Positions 34,869 to 43,953 of a stretch of DNA of 64,000 nucleotides are shown piece after piece. Position numbers and translations under genes: made by a program. The stretch spans positions 868,001-932,000 of the forward strand of contig NZ_JAAOXM010000001.1 in the NCBI RefSeq assembly GCF_011605345.1. The letters run 5' to 3'. This stretch comes from Burkholderia sp. D-99 (lineage in GTDB: Bacteria > Pseudomonadota > Gammaproteobacteria > Burkholderiales > Burkholderiaceae). Under the pieces are notes generated by a model. It was not told where the DNA came from and ran no database searches. It saw only the letters and a program-made list of their open reading frames with translations. Each line of letters begins with the position of its first letter. Position 1 is the stretch's first letter.

Positions 34869-35120
34869 TCAGCGCGCGTCGAGCCACGCGCGCAGCGCGG
34901 GATCGCGCACTTCCAGCACGTCGAACAGGCCGAGCGCCCGCAGCGCGGGCAACGCATCGATCGCGTCGGCCTCCGCACGCGCCCGGTCGGCCGGCGCGGC
35001 GTTCGGGTCGGTCAGCACGCGCGCGTTGACCAGGAACGCGCCGACGGTCCCTTTGCGGATCGTCGTATCGCCGATCGTGATCCGGTCGGTCTGGTCGGGA
35101 AGCATCTGTTCGGCTCGCAT
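34869..35120 (-). CDS. Conserved-looking small protein, 83 aa, unknown
   Basis: 83 residues with a balanced, well-folded composition: DRITIGDTTIRKGTVGAFLVNARVLTD, then an acidic helix-rich half ending RDPALRAWLDAR. I do not recognise a domain. Coding-type codon bias and a 95-bp divergent promoter shared with the AraC gene support it as real. It precedes the MDR gene and is probably co-transcribed. Confidence 0.7.
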   Translation of the reverse strand: MRAEQMLPDQTDRITIGDTTIRKGTVGAFLVNARVLTDPNAAPADRARAEADAIDALPALRALGLFDVLEVRDPALRAWLDAR

Positions 35121-35215
35121 CGTGTCGCACTCCGGTTGTCATCGATGGACGCAGTGTAGGCGTGCAAATCCGGCCGATCTCCGGTATAACTGCCATTCGA
35201 TACCGATATCCGGCC

Positions 35216-36025
35216 ATGTCCGATCCACTCCTGCCCGCCCGCTTCATCACGTCCGACGACGGCCCGTTCGTGGTCGCCGCCGTGCTGTCGCAACGCGACC
35301 CGCGCGTGACGCCGCCCCATTCGCATGCGCGCGGCCAGCTCGTCGGCGCGCTGAGCGGGTTGCTGACGATCGGCCTCGACGACCAGGACTGGGTCGTGCC
35401 GGCGATCCATGCGATCTGGATTCCGCCGCATTGCCGGCATTCGCTGCACTCGTTCGGGCCGATTTCCGGCTGGTCGGCGTTCGTCGCCGAAGCGCGCTGC
35501 GCGGCGCTGCCGGATACCCCGCGCGCGATCCGGACGACGCCGCTGCTGCGCGAAGCCGTCCAGCGCGCGGCGAGTTGGGATGGCTCGGAGCTGGATGCCG
35601 CGCGAACCCGGATCGCCGACGTGATCCTCGATGAAATCGCGTCGTCGGAAGTCGAGGCGCTGGGGCTGGTGCGGCCGCAGGATCCGCGGCTGATGCGGAT
35701 TACCGACGCGCTGGCCGCGGATCTCGCGGACAACCGGCGGCTGGAGGAATGGGCCGAATGGGCCGGCATCAGCGCCCGGACGATGAGCCGCCGCTTCGTC
35801 GCCGAGACGGGGCTGACGTTCGCGCAGTGGCGTCAGCAGGCCAGGCTGCTGCGGGCGCTGGAGAGAATTGCCGACGGCGTGCCGGTGACGACGATCGCAC
35901 TCGATCTCGGGTACGACAACGTGAGCGCGTTCATCGACATGTTCCGGCGAGCGCTTGGGACGACGCCAGGAAGATATATGGACGCGGCGAGATCAGCAGT
36001 CGGAACAATGGGAAGTCAGTCGTAA
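35216..36025 (+). CDS. AraC-family regulator with cupin sensor (NimR-like)
   Basis: 269 residues from the ATG at 35216 (MSDPLLPARF). AraC-type cupin N-terminus (PPHSHARGQLVGALSGLLTIGL, IHAIWIPPHCRHSLHSFG), then two HTH motifs in 170-260 (LEEWAEWAGISARTMSRRF and IALDLGYDNVSAFIDMFRRALG) closing with GTTPGRYM. The arrangement is like E. coli NimR, which controls a divergent exporter; here the divergent genes are an 83-aa protein and an MDR oxidoreductase. Its end overlaps a possible small minus-strand gene by 10 bases. Confidence 0.9.
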   Translation: MSDPLLPARFITSDDGPFVVAAVLSQRDPRVTPPHSHARGQLVGALSGLLTIGLDDQDWVVPAIHAIWIPPHCRHSLHSFGPISGWSAFVAEARCAALPDTPRAIRTTPLLREAVQRAASWDGSELDAARTRIADVILDEIASSEVEALGLVRPQDPRLMRITDALAADLADNRRLEEWAEWAGISARTMSRRFVAETGLTFAQWRQQARLLRALERIADGVPVTTIALDLGYDNVSAFIDMFRRALGTTPGRYMDAARSAVGTMGSQS

Positions 36026-36171
36026 CCCATCTGCAGGGCTTGCGCCTGCGCACTCAATTCCGCCATCGCATCCGGGATGACATTCGACTCAAGCGAGGGC
36101 ATCCGGTCCCTTTGCGAAACCTTGTGCCGATGCTCCGATTCGTCAGGCGGTACTTCTGCTTTGCTTGCCAT
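36016..36171 (-). CDS. Possible small gene after hpaI, 51 aa
   Basis: An ATG at 36171, 19 bases after the hpaI stop, opens a 51-residue hydrophilic peptide (MASKAEVPPDESEHRHKVSQ and on) ending LSAQAQALQMGYD. The sequence is less biased than typical shadow frames here, and GTG GTG upstream could also serve as start. No domain is recognised and the ribosome-binding site is weak. Its 3' end overlaps the convergent AraC gene. Confidence 0.4.
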   Translation of the reverse strand: MASKAEVPPDESEHRHKVSQRDRMPSLESNVIPDAMAELSAQAQALQMGYD

Positions 36172-36190
36172 CTCGGTCACCACTCGTCGC

Positions 36191-36997
36191 TCAATACGTC
36201 GTGTCTCCGTTCTTTTTATCCGGTCGAGATCCCCCCTTGAACTGCGCCGCGAGCCGCTCCGCACTCCTCGCCAGCAACGTCGTATCGACCCCGACTGCGA
36301 CGAACAGCGCTCCCGCTTCCAGATACCGCCGCGCGGCCGCCTCATCCGCACTCAGAATGCCCGGCGCCTTGCCGGCCGCCTTGATCGTCCGGATCGCGCC
36401 GTCGATCGCGGCCTGCACGTCCGGGTGCCCCGGATTGCCGAGATGCCCGAGATCGGCTGCGAGATCCGCCGGTCCGATGAACACGCCGTCCACGCCCTCG
36501 ACCCGCGCAATCGCGTCGATCGCGTCGAGCCCCGCGCGCGTCTCGACCTGCACGAGCACGGCCATCTCGTCGTTCGCGCGATGCAGGTAGTCGCCCACCC
36601 GATTCCATCGCGATGCACGCGCCAGCGCACTGCCGACACCACGAATGCCATGCGGCGGATAACGCGTCGCCGCCACCGCCGCGCGCGCTTCGTCCGCGCT
36701 CTGCACCATGGGCACGAGCAGCGTCTGCGCGCCGAGATCGAGCACCTGCTTGACGATCACCGGATCGTTCCACGGCACGCGCACCACCGGCTGCGACGGG
36801 TACGGCGCGATCGCCTGCAGTTGCGCGAGGATCGACGGCACCGTGTTCGGCGCATGCTCGCCGTCGATCAGCAGCCAGTCGAATCCGGCGCCCGCGACGA
36901 CTTCCGCGCTGTACGGATTCGCGAGCCCGAGCCACAGCCCGACCTGCGCGTCGCCGCGCGCGAGCGCGGCCTTGAAGACATTCGAAGGAATCTGCAT
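36191..36997 (-). CDS. hpaI: 4-hydroxy-2-oxoheptanedioate (HHED) aldolase
   Basis: 268 residues, HpcH/HpaI family class II pyruvate aldolase. Key segments: [29 protein letters not shown] (catalytic His in EHAPN), [29 protein letters not shown], and the metal-binding [36 protein letters not shown] (Glu and Asp). It splits HHED to pyruvate and succinate semialdehyde, the last step of homoprotocatechuate degradation. 12 bp after hpaH; last known gene of the operon. Confidence 0.95.
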   Translation of the reverse strand: MQIPSNVFKAALARGDAQVGLWLGLANPYSAEVVAGAGFDWLLIDGEHAPNTVPSILAQLQAIAPYPSQPVVRVPWNDPVIVKQVLDLGAQTLLVPMVQSADEARAAVAATRYPPHGIRGVGSALARASRWNRVGDYLHRANDEMAVLVQVETRAGLDAIDAIARVEGVDGVFIGPADLAADLGHLGNPGHPDVQAAIDGAIRTIKAAGKAPGILSADEAAARRYLEAGALFVAVGVDTTLLARSAERLAAQFKGGSRPDKKNGDTTY

Positions 36998-37009
36998 CGT
37001 TCGCTCACC

Positions 37010-37813
37010 TCACTCGAAGTAGCACTGGATCGTCCCGAGCGGGCCGTAGTCGACACTGAACGTGTCGCCCGGCCGCGCCGCGCATGGCCGTGTGAACGAG
37101 CCGCCGAGCACGATCTGCCCCGGCTCCAGCGCGACATCGAAGCGCGCCAACCGGTTCGCGAGCCACGCCACGCCGTTCGCCGGATGGTTCAGCACGCCCG
37201 CCGCGACACCCGTTTCCTCGACCACGCCGTTGCGCGACATGATCGCCGCGACCCAGCGCAGGTCGACGTCCTGCGGTTTCACGGGCCGCCCGCCGATCAC
37301 GACGCCTGCATTCGCCGCGTTGTCGGCGATCGTGTCGAATACCTTGCGCGGCCGTTTCGTATCGGGGTCGATCGACTGGCTGCGCGCGTCGATGATCTCG
37401 AGCGCAGGCACCACGTAGTCGACCGCGTCGTACACGTCGAAGATCGTGCAGTCCGGGCCGGTGAGCCGCTTGCCGAGCACGAACGCGAGTTCGACCTCGA
37501 CGCGCGGCACGATGAAGCGTCCGGCGGGAATCGTGCCGCCGTCGGCAAAGAACATGTCGTCGAGCAGCGCGCCGTAGTCGGGCTCGTCGATCTGCGACGT
37601 GTTCTGCATCGCCTTCGACGTGAGGCCGATCTTGTGGCCTTTCAGCGTGCGGCCTTCGGCGAGCTTGAGGGTTACCCACGCGCGCTGGATCGCATACGCG
37701 TCGTCGATCGTGATGTCGGGATGGTCGAGCGAGATCTGGCGGATCTGCTTGCGCTCGCGCTCGGCGTCGTGCAGACGCTGCGCGAGCTGGTCGATGAGGG
37801 CGGGTTCGAGCAT
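37010..37813 (-). CDS. hpaH: 2-oxo-hept-4-ene-1,7-dioate (OHED) hydratase
   Basis: 267 residues, the usual HpaH length, with the FAH/MhpD-like hydratase fold: [27 protein letters not shown] (metal Glu pair), [28 protein letters not shown] and [18 protein letters not shown]. It adds water to OHED to give the substrate of HpaI. Starts 20 bp after hpaF. All catabolic genes here read leftward from the hpaR/hpaG1 promoter. Confidence 0.95.
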   Translation of the reverse strand: MLEPALIDQLAQRLHDAERERKQIRQISLDHPDITIDDAYAIQRAWVTLKLAEGRTLKGHKIGLTSKAMQNTSQIDEPDYGALLDDMFFADGGTIPAGRFIVPRVEVELAFVLGKRLTGPDCTIFDVYDAVDYVVPALEIIDARSQSIDPDTKRPRKVFDTIADNAANAGVVIGGRPVKPQDVDLRWVAAIMSRNGVVEETGVAAGVLNHPANGVAWLANRLARFDVALEPGQIVLGGSFTRPCAARPGDTFSVDYGPLGTIQCYFE

Positions 37814-37833
37814 GGTCGTATCGGGAATGGGGT

Positions 37834-38226
37834 TCAGCCGGCCCGCTTGTAGCGGGCGTGGATGTTGTTGTGCTTGTACGAGCCGCTTTCGCTGAACTCG
37901 GTCAGTTCCATCGACAGCGCGAGGTAGCGTTTCGCATACAGCTCCGCGAAATGCGCCTTGATCGCCTCGAACAGCGCGTCGCACGCGGCCTTTTTCTGCG
38001 CGTCGCTGCGGCCCGAGCCGATCTTCAGCGTCACGTGCACGAACGCGTCGTCTTCCGTGCCGTCGGCCACGCAGTAGTCCTGCAGTTCGATCGCGCGCGA
38101 GCGGATGCCGCCCGTCGGGAACACGCCGCCCTGTGCTATCAGCGTCGCGTTGATCGTGCGCAGCAGCGCGGGAATGCGCGCGTCGTCGCGGATGTTCGCG
38201 GTGTATTCGACGACGATATGTGGCAT
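37834..38226 (-). CDS. hpaF: 5-carboxymethyl-2-hydroxymuconate isomerase
   Basis: 130 residues, tautomerase superfamily. The mature N-terminal Pro ([12 protein letters not shown]) is the catalytic base, with conserved Arg in [15 protein letters not shown] and the closing [14 protein letters not shown]. It isomerises CHM to its 2-oxo-ene form between HpaE and the HpaG decarboxylase. Situated between hpaD (33 bp upstream) and hpaH. Confidence 0.95.
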   Translation of the reverse strand: MPHIVVEYTANIRDDARIPALLRTINATLIAQGGVFPTGGIRSRAIELQDYCVADGTEDDAFVHVTLKIGSGRSDAQKKAACDALFEAIKAHFAELYAKRYLALSMELTEFSESGSYKHNNIHARYKRAG

Positions 38227-38259
38227 GGCAAGTCTCCAGTCGAATGCGTGGCGCGGCGC

Positions 38260-39108
38260 TCAGGCCAGCGGGAAGATCGCATTGATCTGCCCGGTACCCG
38301 AACTCGCGAAATAGTCGGTGACGATCTCGACCGGCTTGTCGTAACGATCCCAGCCCAGCAGGCCGAGCAGCATCGCCGTGTCGTGCATCCCGCCTTCGCC
38401 GTGGCAATGCGTGTTGTACTCCGGCAGCATCGCGCAGAAGGTCTTGAAATCCCCCTGCTTCCACAGCTCGACCACGCGCAGGTCGACCTGCCGGAAGAAT
38501 TCGCGGCTGATCTGGTGAATCGATTCCTCGGGGCTGCCGTTGTCGTTGAAGCGGTGCGACAGCGAACCGCTCGCGAGAAACGCAACGTTCGAATCGCTCT
38601 TCTCGATCGCTTCGAGCAGCGCCTCGCCGAAGCGCCGGCTTTCGTCGAGCTGATGCCACATGCACCAGCCGGCGATCGACACGACCTTGAAGTGCTGGTC
38701 GGCGTTCATGTAGCGCATCGGCACGAGCGTGCCGTATTCGAGTTCGAGGCTGTCGATCTCATGTGCGCGCGTCGCGACCCCGCGCGCGCTGGCCGTCTCG
38801 GCGATCAGCCGGCCGAGCGCCGGGTTGCCCGGATACGCGTATTCCATGTCGCGAATGAAATGCGGCAGCTCGTTGCTCGTGTACGTGCCCGCGAACCGCG
38901 CATTGCAGTTCACGTGATAGCCGGCGTTGACGAGCCAGTGCACGTCCGACACGACGATCGTGTCGACGCCGAGCGCGCGGCAGCGCTCGCCGATCAGTTG
39001 ATGGCCGCGGATCGCCGCCTCGCGGCAGCCGTGATGCCTGCCGGGCAATTCCGACAGGTACATCGACGGCACGTGCGTGATTTTCGCGGCGAGGGACAGT
39101 TTGCCCAT
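38260..39108 (-). CDS. hpaD: 3,4-dihydroxyphenylacetate (homoprotocatechuate) 2,3-dioxygenase
   Basis: 282 residues, LigB-type extradiol dioxygenase, nearly collinear with E. coli Hpa[68 protein letters not shown] and GSLSHRF. Fe(II) enzyme that opens the ring of homoprotocatechuate, giving the semialdehyde oxidised by HpaE. 49 bp after hpaE. Ring cleavage is the entry point of the pathway encoded here. Confidence 0.96.
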   Translation of the reverse strand: MGKLSLAAKITHVPSMYLSELPGRHHGCREAAIRGHQLIGERCRALGVDTIVVSDVHWLVNAGYHVNCNARFAGTYTSNELPHFIRDMEYAYPGNPALGRLIAETASARGVATRAHEIDSLELEYGTLVPMRYMNADQHFKVVSIAGWCMWHQLDESRRFGEALLEAIEKSDSNVAFLASGSLSHRFNDNGSPEESIHQISREFFRQVDLRVVELWKQGDFKTFCAMLPEYNTHCHGEGGMHDTAMLLGLLGWDRYDKPVEIVTDYFASSGTGQINAIFPLA

Positions 39109-39157
39109 CGTTCAAGTCTCCGTATGGTTCTTTCGTGCTGCCGACGGCCCGCGGCCG

Positions 39158-40621
39158 TCACACGCCCCAGCGCGGAATGTGGTGCGAACCCATCGAGATG
39201 CACACGTTCTTGATCTCCGCGAACACCTCGAAACTGTATTCGCCGCCCTCGCGCCCGGTGCCCGATTCCTTCACGCCGCCGAACGGCTGGCGCAGGTCGC
39301 GCACGTTCTGGCTGTTCACGAACACCATCCCGGCCTCGATGCCGCGCGCGAGGCGGTGCACCTTGCCGACATCCTGCGTCCAGATGTACGAAGCGAGACC
39401 GTACGCCGTATCGTTCGCGAGCCGCAGCCCTTCGTCTTCATCCTCGAACGGGATGATGCAGGCGACCGGCCCGAAGATCTCTTCCTGCGCGACGCGCATC
39501 CGGTTGTCGACGTCGGCCAGCACGGTCGGCCGCACGAAGTTGCCGTTGCGCAGATGGTCGGGCAGGCCCGCCGGCTTGTCCGCGCCGCCCGCGACCACGC
39601 GCGCGCCTTCCTGCTCGCCGATGCGGATATAACCCGTCACCTTCTCCCAGTGCTGGCGCGTGATCATCGCGCCGAGATTCGTGGCCGGATCGGACGGATC
39701 GCCCACCACCAGGTTGTTCGCGCGGCGCGCGAATTCCTGCACGAAGCGGTCGTAGATCGTGCGCTGCACGAAGATCCGCGAGCCGGCCGTGCAGCGTTCG
39801 CCGTTGATCGAGAAGATCGTGAACAGCGACGCGTCGAGCGCGCGGTCGAAATCGGCGTCGTCGAAAATCAGCACCGGCGACTTGCCGCCGAGTTCCATCG
39901 AATACTTCTTCAGGCCCGCACGCTCCATGATCCGCTTGCCGGTCACCGTACCGCCGGTGAACGACACCGCGCGTACGTCCGGATGGCGCACCAGCGCATC
40001 GCCGGCCGTCGCGCCGTAGCCCTGCACGACGTTGAGCACGCCCGGCGGAATGCCGGCTTCGAGCGCGAGGCGGCCGAGCTGGTCGGCCGTCAGCGGCGAC
40101 AGCTCCGACATCTTGAGCACCGCCGTGTTGCCGAGTGCGAGGCACGGCGCCGTCTTCCACGTCGCGGTCATGAACGGCACGTTCCACGGCGACACCAGCG
40201 CGCACACGCCGACCGGCTGGTACAGCGTGTAGTTCAGCATCTGGTCGTCGACCGGATAGGTGCGGCCGTTCATCTGCACGCACACTTCCGCGAAGAAGTT
40301 GAAATTCTCGGACGCGCGCGGAATCAGCTGCTTGCTCGTCTGCGCGATCGGCAGGCCGGTGTCCTGCGTCTCCAGCGCCGCGAGCATCGGCACGTTCTTC
40401 TCGATCAGCTCGCCGAGCTTGCGCATCAGCTTCGCGCGCTCCTTGGCAGGCGTGTTCGCCCATTTCGGGAAGGCTTCCTTCGCAGCGCGCACGGCCGCAT
40501 CGACTTCGGCCTCGCCGCCCGACGCGACGTCGGTAATGACTTCGCCGGTCGCGGGATTCAGCGTCGTGAACGTCTCGCGGCTCTCGACTTCGCGGCCGTC
40601 GATCCAGTGCTTGATGGTCAT
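39158..40621 (-). CDS. hpaE: 5-carboxymethyl-2-hydroxymuconate semialdehyde dehydrogenase
   Basis: 487 residues, NAD-dependent ALDH fold. Catalytic Glu in MELGGKSPVLIF and catalytic Cys in INGERCTAGSRIF; cofactor loop FTGGTVTGKRIMERAG. Signature of the Hpa branch at the start, TIKHWIDGREVESRETFTTLNPATGEV. It oxidises the ring-cleavage semialdehyde to CHM. 22 bp after hpaG2, same strand. Confidence 0.96.
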   Translation of the reverse strand: MTIKHWIDGREVESRETFTTLNPATGEVITDVASGGEAEVDAAVRAAKEAFPKWANTPAKERAKLMRKLGELIEKNVPMLAALETQDTGLPIAQTSKQLIPRASENFNFFAEVCVQMNGRTYPVDDQMLNYTLYQPVGVCALVSPWNVPFMTATWKTAPCLALGNTAVLKMSELSPLTADQLGRLALEAGIPPGVLNVVQGYGATAGDALVRHPDVRAVSFTGGTVTGKRIMERAGLKKYSMELGGKSPVLIFDDADFDRALDASLFTIFSINGERCTAGSRIFVQRTIYDRFVQEFARRANNLVVGDPSDPATNLGAMITRQHWEKVTGYIRIGEQEGARVVAGGADKPAGLPDHLRNGNFVRPTVLADVDNRMRVAQEEIFGPVACIIPFEDEDEGLRLANDTAYGLASYIWTQDVGKVHRLARGIEAGMVFVNSQNVRDLRQPFGGVKESGTGREGGEYSFEVFAEIKNVCISMGSHHIPRWGV

Positions 40622-40643
40622 GCTCTCTCCTTGGGCGACGGGC

Positions 40644-41408
40644 TCAGCCGGCGCGATAGTAGTCTGCTTCGCCGACGATCGTGTTCACGAGGCGGCCAAT
40701 CCCTTCGATCTCGGTCACGACCTCGTCGCCCGGCTTCGTGTCCGCCAGCCCCTCGGGCGTACCGGTCAGGATCAGGTCGCCCGGCGAGAGCGTCATGAAG
40801 CCGCTGATGTGTTCGATCAACGCCGGCACGTCGAAGATCATGTCGCGCGTGCTGCCGCGCTGCGTCTCCTGGCCGTTCACCGTCGTGCGCAGCGTCAGGT
40901 CGCCCGCATCGCCGATCTCGTCGCGGCTGACGAACCACGGCCCGAGCGGCGTGCAGGTGTCGCGGTTCTTCACGCGCAGGTTCGGACGGTAGTAGTTCTC
41001 GAGATAGTCGCGGATCGCGTAGTCGTTCGCGACCGTATAACCGGCCACGTAGTCGAGCGCCTGCGCGCGGCTCACGTTGCGCGCGGGCCGGCCGATCACG
41101 ACGGCCAGCTCGCACTCGTAATGCATGTGGGTAGCGTCCGCCGGGCGCACGGTGCGCGACCGGTGGCCGATGAACGTGTTCGGCCCCTTCAGGAAGATCA
41201 GCGGTTCGCTCGGCGCCTTGAACGCGAGCTCCTTCGCGTGGTCGGCGTAGTTGAGGCCGAGCGCGAACGTCGTGCGCGGCGCGACGGGCGGCAGCCACGC
41301 AACCACGTCTTCGGCAACCACTCGTCCCGTATCGAGACGGATCGCGCCGTCGCCGGCCGGTTCGGCCGCATGCAATGCACCGTTGTAGATCACGCGCGCC
41401 GTCTTCAT
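40644..41408 (-). CDS. hpaG2: HpaG C-terminal-type subunit: OPET decarboxylase (FAH family)
   Basis: 254 residues, FAH hydrolase fold. The divalent-metal ligands are intact: Glu pair in MHYECELAVVIG and Asp in TVANDYAIRD, with YYRPNLRVKNRDTCTPLGPW around the active site. In E. coli HpaG the two halves form one bifunctional isomerase/decarboxylase; this corresponds to the C-terminal half, which decarboxylates 5-oxopent-3-ene-1,2,5-tricarboxylate. Start overlaps the hpaG1 stop (ATGA), so the two subunits are probably made in equal amounts. Confidence 0.93.
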   Translation of the reverse strand: MKTARVIYNGALHAAEPAGDGAIRLDTGRVVAEDVVAWLPPVAPRTTFALGLNYADHAKELAFKAPSEPLIFLKGPNTFIGHRSRTVRPADATHMHYECELAVVIGRPARNVSRAQALDYVAGYTVANDYAIRDYLENYYRPNLRVKNRDTCTPLGPWFVSRDEIGDAGDLTLRTTVNGQETQRGSTRDMIFDVPALIEHISGFMTLSPGDLILTGTPEGLADTKPGDEVVTEIEGIGRLVNTIVGEADYYRAG

Positions 41409-42094
41409 CGTGTTTCCTCCGCGATCAGCGTGTGCCGCAACGTGCCGATGCCGGCGGCGGCGATCTCGATCGTGCTGCCCGCGCGGGCGCGCGGTGCACC
41501 GCCCGCGACGCCGAGCAGCAATACATCGCCCGCGTCGAACGACATGAAGGCCGTCACGTCGGCAATCAGTTCACGTACGGGGCGAATCAGCGTGGCTGTG
41601 GAGGCGGACACGGCAACCTCGCCGTCGATCCGCACGGTCAGGCCGATCGTGTCGACATCGCCCAGCGCGGCGGCCGGCACGATGGCCGGGCCCAGCGGGC
41701 AGAAACCGTCGCGGCACTTGAAGCGCACGGCCGGACGGTAGTAATCGGGATGCGGTACCGACACGTCGCTGGCGAGCGTGAAGCCATGAAGGTAATCGAG
41801 CGCCTGCGCGGCCGGCACGCGCGTCGCGCGCCGGGCGAACACGACGGCCACCGACGCGCCGATCTCCAGCGAGTCGACGCCGGCCGGCACGACGACGGCC
41901 GCGCCGTCGGCTGCATGCGTGTTGGCGGGCTTGATATACAGGATCGGCGCCTGCGGCGGGCGGCCATAAGGCGGTGCGTTCACGGCATCGCCGAGCGCGT
42001 CGAGCGCCGCGCGCTCGTTGAGCAGCGCACCGTAGACGGTACCGATGGCGACCGGCAACGGCGGCGCCGCGGCGGTCGTGCAAGACAGCTCCAT
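41405..42094 (-). CDS. hpaG1: HpaG N-terminal-type subunit: HHDD isomerase-like, metal ligands lost
   Basis: 229 residues, FAH-like fold, first gene of the operon. Aligned by eye with hpaG2, the E-x-E metal pair (YECEL) reads IGASV here, so two of three metal ligands are Gly and Ser while the third Asp (LASDVSV) remains. The remaining fold is preserved (ALDYLHGFTLASD, YYRPAVRFKCRDGFCPLGPA). It represents the N-terminal half of bifunctional HpaG and may work as an isomerase or a structural partner. Divergent from hpaR. Confidence 0.9.
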   Translation of the reverse strand: MELSCTTAAAPPLPVAIGTVYGALLNERAALDALGDAVNAPPYGRPPQAPILYIKPANTHAADGAAVVVPAGVDSLEIGASVAVVFARRATRVPAAQALDYLHGFTLASDVSVPHPDYYRPAVRFKCRDGFCPLGPAIVPAAALGDVDTIGLTVRIDGEVAVSASTATLIRPVRELIADVTAFMSFDAGDVLLLGVAGGAPRARAGSTIEIAAAGIGTLRHTLIAEETR

Positions 42095-42246
42095 GCGTCA
42101 TTCCCCTGCCGCGCGTCGCGGCGCATCGTCAATAGTTAATATCTTAAGTAAACAATCGGGCGCTGGCAACCTCGATTACCCTGATACGCGAAATTCACTC
42201 CCCGCGGCTGTTAAGATTGATGCGTCCCCGTCCACTGCTCACCCCG
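42095..42246. promoter_or_regulatory. Divergent hpaG1-hpaR control region
   Basis: 152 bp, AT-rich at 42128-42160 with a CTTAAG-centred block (AATATCTTAAGTAAAC) and an inverted counterpart TTAAGAT at 42211-42217 directly before hpaR. HpaR of E. coli binds palindromic sites in its divergent operon promoter and is released by 4-hydroxyphenylacetate or homoprotocatechuate, so these AT-rich blocks are the candidate operators. Confidence 0.45.
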
Positions 42247-42687
42247 ATGAACCGTACGCTCGACCATCGCAACCTGGCCATGCTGCTGCTCGAGGCCCGC
42301 GAAACGCTGATGGGTCTGTTCCGCCCCATTCTCAAGGAATTCGCGCTGACCGAACAGCAATGGCGGATCATCCGCGTGCTCGACGGCGAACCGGCACATG
42401 CGCTCGAAGCGGGACAGATCGCGCGGCGCTGCTGCATCCTGAGCCCGAGCCTCACGGGCGTGCTGGAACGGATGGAGCGCGACGGCCTGATCACGCGCAC
42501 GCGCGCGCAGGAAGACCAGCGCCGGCTGCTGGTCAGCCTGACGCCGCAAAGCAGGAAACTGGTCACGGAAATCGGTCCGCGGATCGACGAGCAGTACCGG
42601 CAGCTCGAATCGCGGTTCGGCCAGGACGGCCTCGAAGACATCTATCGCGCGCTCGACCGGCTCATCGAGCTCGGCGGCAACACGTGA
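42247..42687 (+). CDS. hpaR: MarR-family repressor of homoprotocatechuate degradation
   Basis: 146 residues from the ATG at 42247, which aligns with the start of E. coli HpaR (LLLEARETLMGLFRPILKEFALTEQQWRIIRVL); an ATG nine codons upstream at 42220 is an alternative. MarR winged helix with AGQIARRCCILSPSLTGVLERMERDGLITR (recognition helix) and the beta wing QEDQRRLLVSLT. It should repress the divergent hpaG1-I operon and itself. No clear ribosome-binding site distinguishes the two starts. Confidence 0.93.
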   Translation: MNRTLDHRNLAMLLLEARETLMGLFRPILKEFALTEQQWRIIRVLDGEPAHALEAGQIARRCCILSPSLTGVLERMERDGLITRTRAQEDQRRLLVSLTPQSRKLVTEIGPRIDEQYRQLESRFGQDGLEDIYRALDRLIELGGNT

Positions 42688-42691
42688 TGAC

Positions 42692-42724
42692 GCCCCCGTT
42701 CCCGCCAGACGCGGGAACGGGGGC
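42692..42724. terminator. Strong bidirectional hairpin between hpaR and reductase gene
   Basis: A perfect 14-bp stem (42692-42705 with 42711-42724, 5-nt loop CAGAC) begins 4 bp after the hpaR stop and ends 17 bp short of the convergent gene's stop. No T-run, but stem strength and location between convergent genes make it a likely two-way terminator. Confidence 0.65.
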
Positions 42725-42741
42725 CGGTGCGGCGCGGGCGG

Positions 42742-43953
42742 TCAGTGCACCGCGCCGCGCATCAGCTCGGTCACGGCCACGCCGCGCGACGTGCGCATGC
42801 ATTCCTCGACGTAATCGATGAACGACAACGGCTCGAAATCGATTTCATCGCGAACGCGGCGGTTGTCGAACACGCGATCGACCGTCGCGAATTCCCCGCA
42901 ACGCTGCAGCGCCCGGCCGATCACGCGTTCGAGTGCCGGATCGGTCCGCCCGAGCACATCGCGCACCACGAGCGGCAATTCGGCCGGTGCACACGCCGCG
43001 TAGCGCGGTGCGCCCGTCATCCCCGCCGCCTCGTCCATCGCACGCACGATCTGCGCGACCTGCGGCGCCTCGTCGCCGGCCGACACGTGATACAGGTCGT
43101 GCGCGAGCGTCGGCTTGACGGCCAGCAGCATCGTCGCGCGCGCCACGTCGTCCACCGACACGATGTCGATGCGTGTCATCGGCCGTGCGGTGAAACGGCG
43201 CGCGGCATGCGCCAGACGGAACATCCAGAACGAATTCGGCGCGGGCCGCGTACCAAGTACCGTGTGGCCGACCACATGCGACGGCCGCACCACGACGAGC
43301 GGCAGCCCGAGCGCGCGCAGGCGCTGCTCGGTTTCCGCCTTCGCGTGCAGGTAGTCCGCCGCGAGCACCGCGCCCGGCAAGCCTTCCGCGTCGCGCTCGA
43401 CGTCGTTCGCCGCGTCGCCCGCCGCCTCTTCCTGCACGATCCCGCCGCGGCCCGCATGCGCGTAGGCCGTGCCGACGTACACGAAGCGCTGCAGGCGCGG
43501 CGCCCGTGCGAAGCGCTCGGCAAAGCGCACCGCATCGGCGATGTCTGCCTGCAGGTGCACGCCGTCGGCCGGCGACGCATGGCCGGCGCAATGAATCACG
43601 TGCGTCGCGGCGGCGAGGCGCGGCGCGTCGGCACCCTGCCACACGTTACCGAGCGCACCGACGATCACGTTCGCATCGGTCAGGCGCGACGCCCAGTACG
43701 GCGCGAGCCCCGCGCGCAGCGCCGCTTCGCGCAGCCGCGCGACAGCGTGGCCGCGATCCTGCGCGCGCACGACACAGACGATGCGGTCGAGCAGCCCCGC
43801 ATTGACGAGCGCCGTCAGCACGGTACTGCCGATGAAGCCGGTTGCGCCGGTCAGCACCAGCCGCCCGACGTTCGCCGCCGCGACCGGTGCGCTGGCCGGC
43901 GACACGAGGCTCGTCCGCCAGTTCAGCGACAACGCGGTTTTCCAGATCAGCAC
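42742..43953 (-). CDS. NAD(P)-binding reductase-type extended SDR (thioester-reductase/male-sterility-like)
   Basis: 403 residues from a GTG at 43953, preceded by AAGGAG at ideal spacing; this decides the start over a longer frame. Rossmann motif TGATGFIGSTVL, then VIHCAGHAS, active-site YVGTAYAHAG with a later AADYLHAKAETE (Tyr-x3-Lys), and HVVGHTVLG. This pattern matches NAD_binding_4 thioester or fatty-acyl reductases standing alone. Substrate unknown. It is oriented away from the 114-aa gene and converges on hpaR. Confidence 0.82.
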   Translation of the reverse strand: MLIWKTALSLNWRTSLVSPASAPVAAANVGRLVLTGATGFIGSTVLTALVNAGLLDRIVCVVRAQDRGHAVARLREAALRAGLAPYWASRLTDANVIVGALGNVWQGADAPRLAAATHVIHCAGHASPADGVHLQADIADAVRFAERFARAPRLQRFVYVGTAYAHAGRGGIVQEEAAGDAANDVERDAEGLPGAVLAADYLHAKAETEQRLRALGLPLVVVRPSHVVGHTVLGTRPAPNSFWMFRLAHAARRFTARPMTRIDIVSVDDVARATMLLAVKPTLAHDLYHVSAGDEAPQVAQIVRAMDEAAGMTGAPRYAACAPAELPLVVRDVLGRTDPALERVIGRALQRCGEFATVDRVFDNRRVRDEIDFEPLSFIDYVEECMRTSRGVAVTELMRGAVH

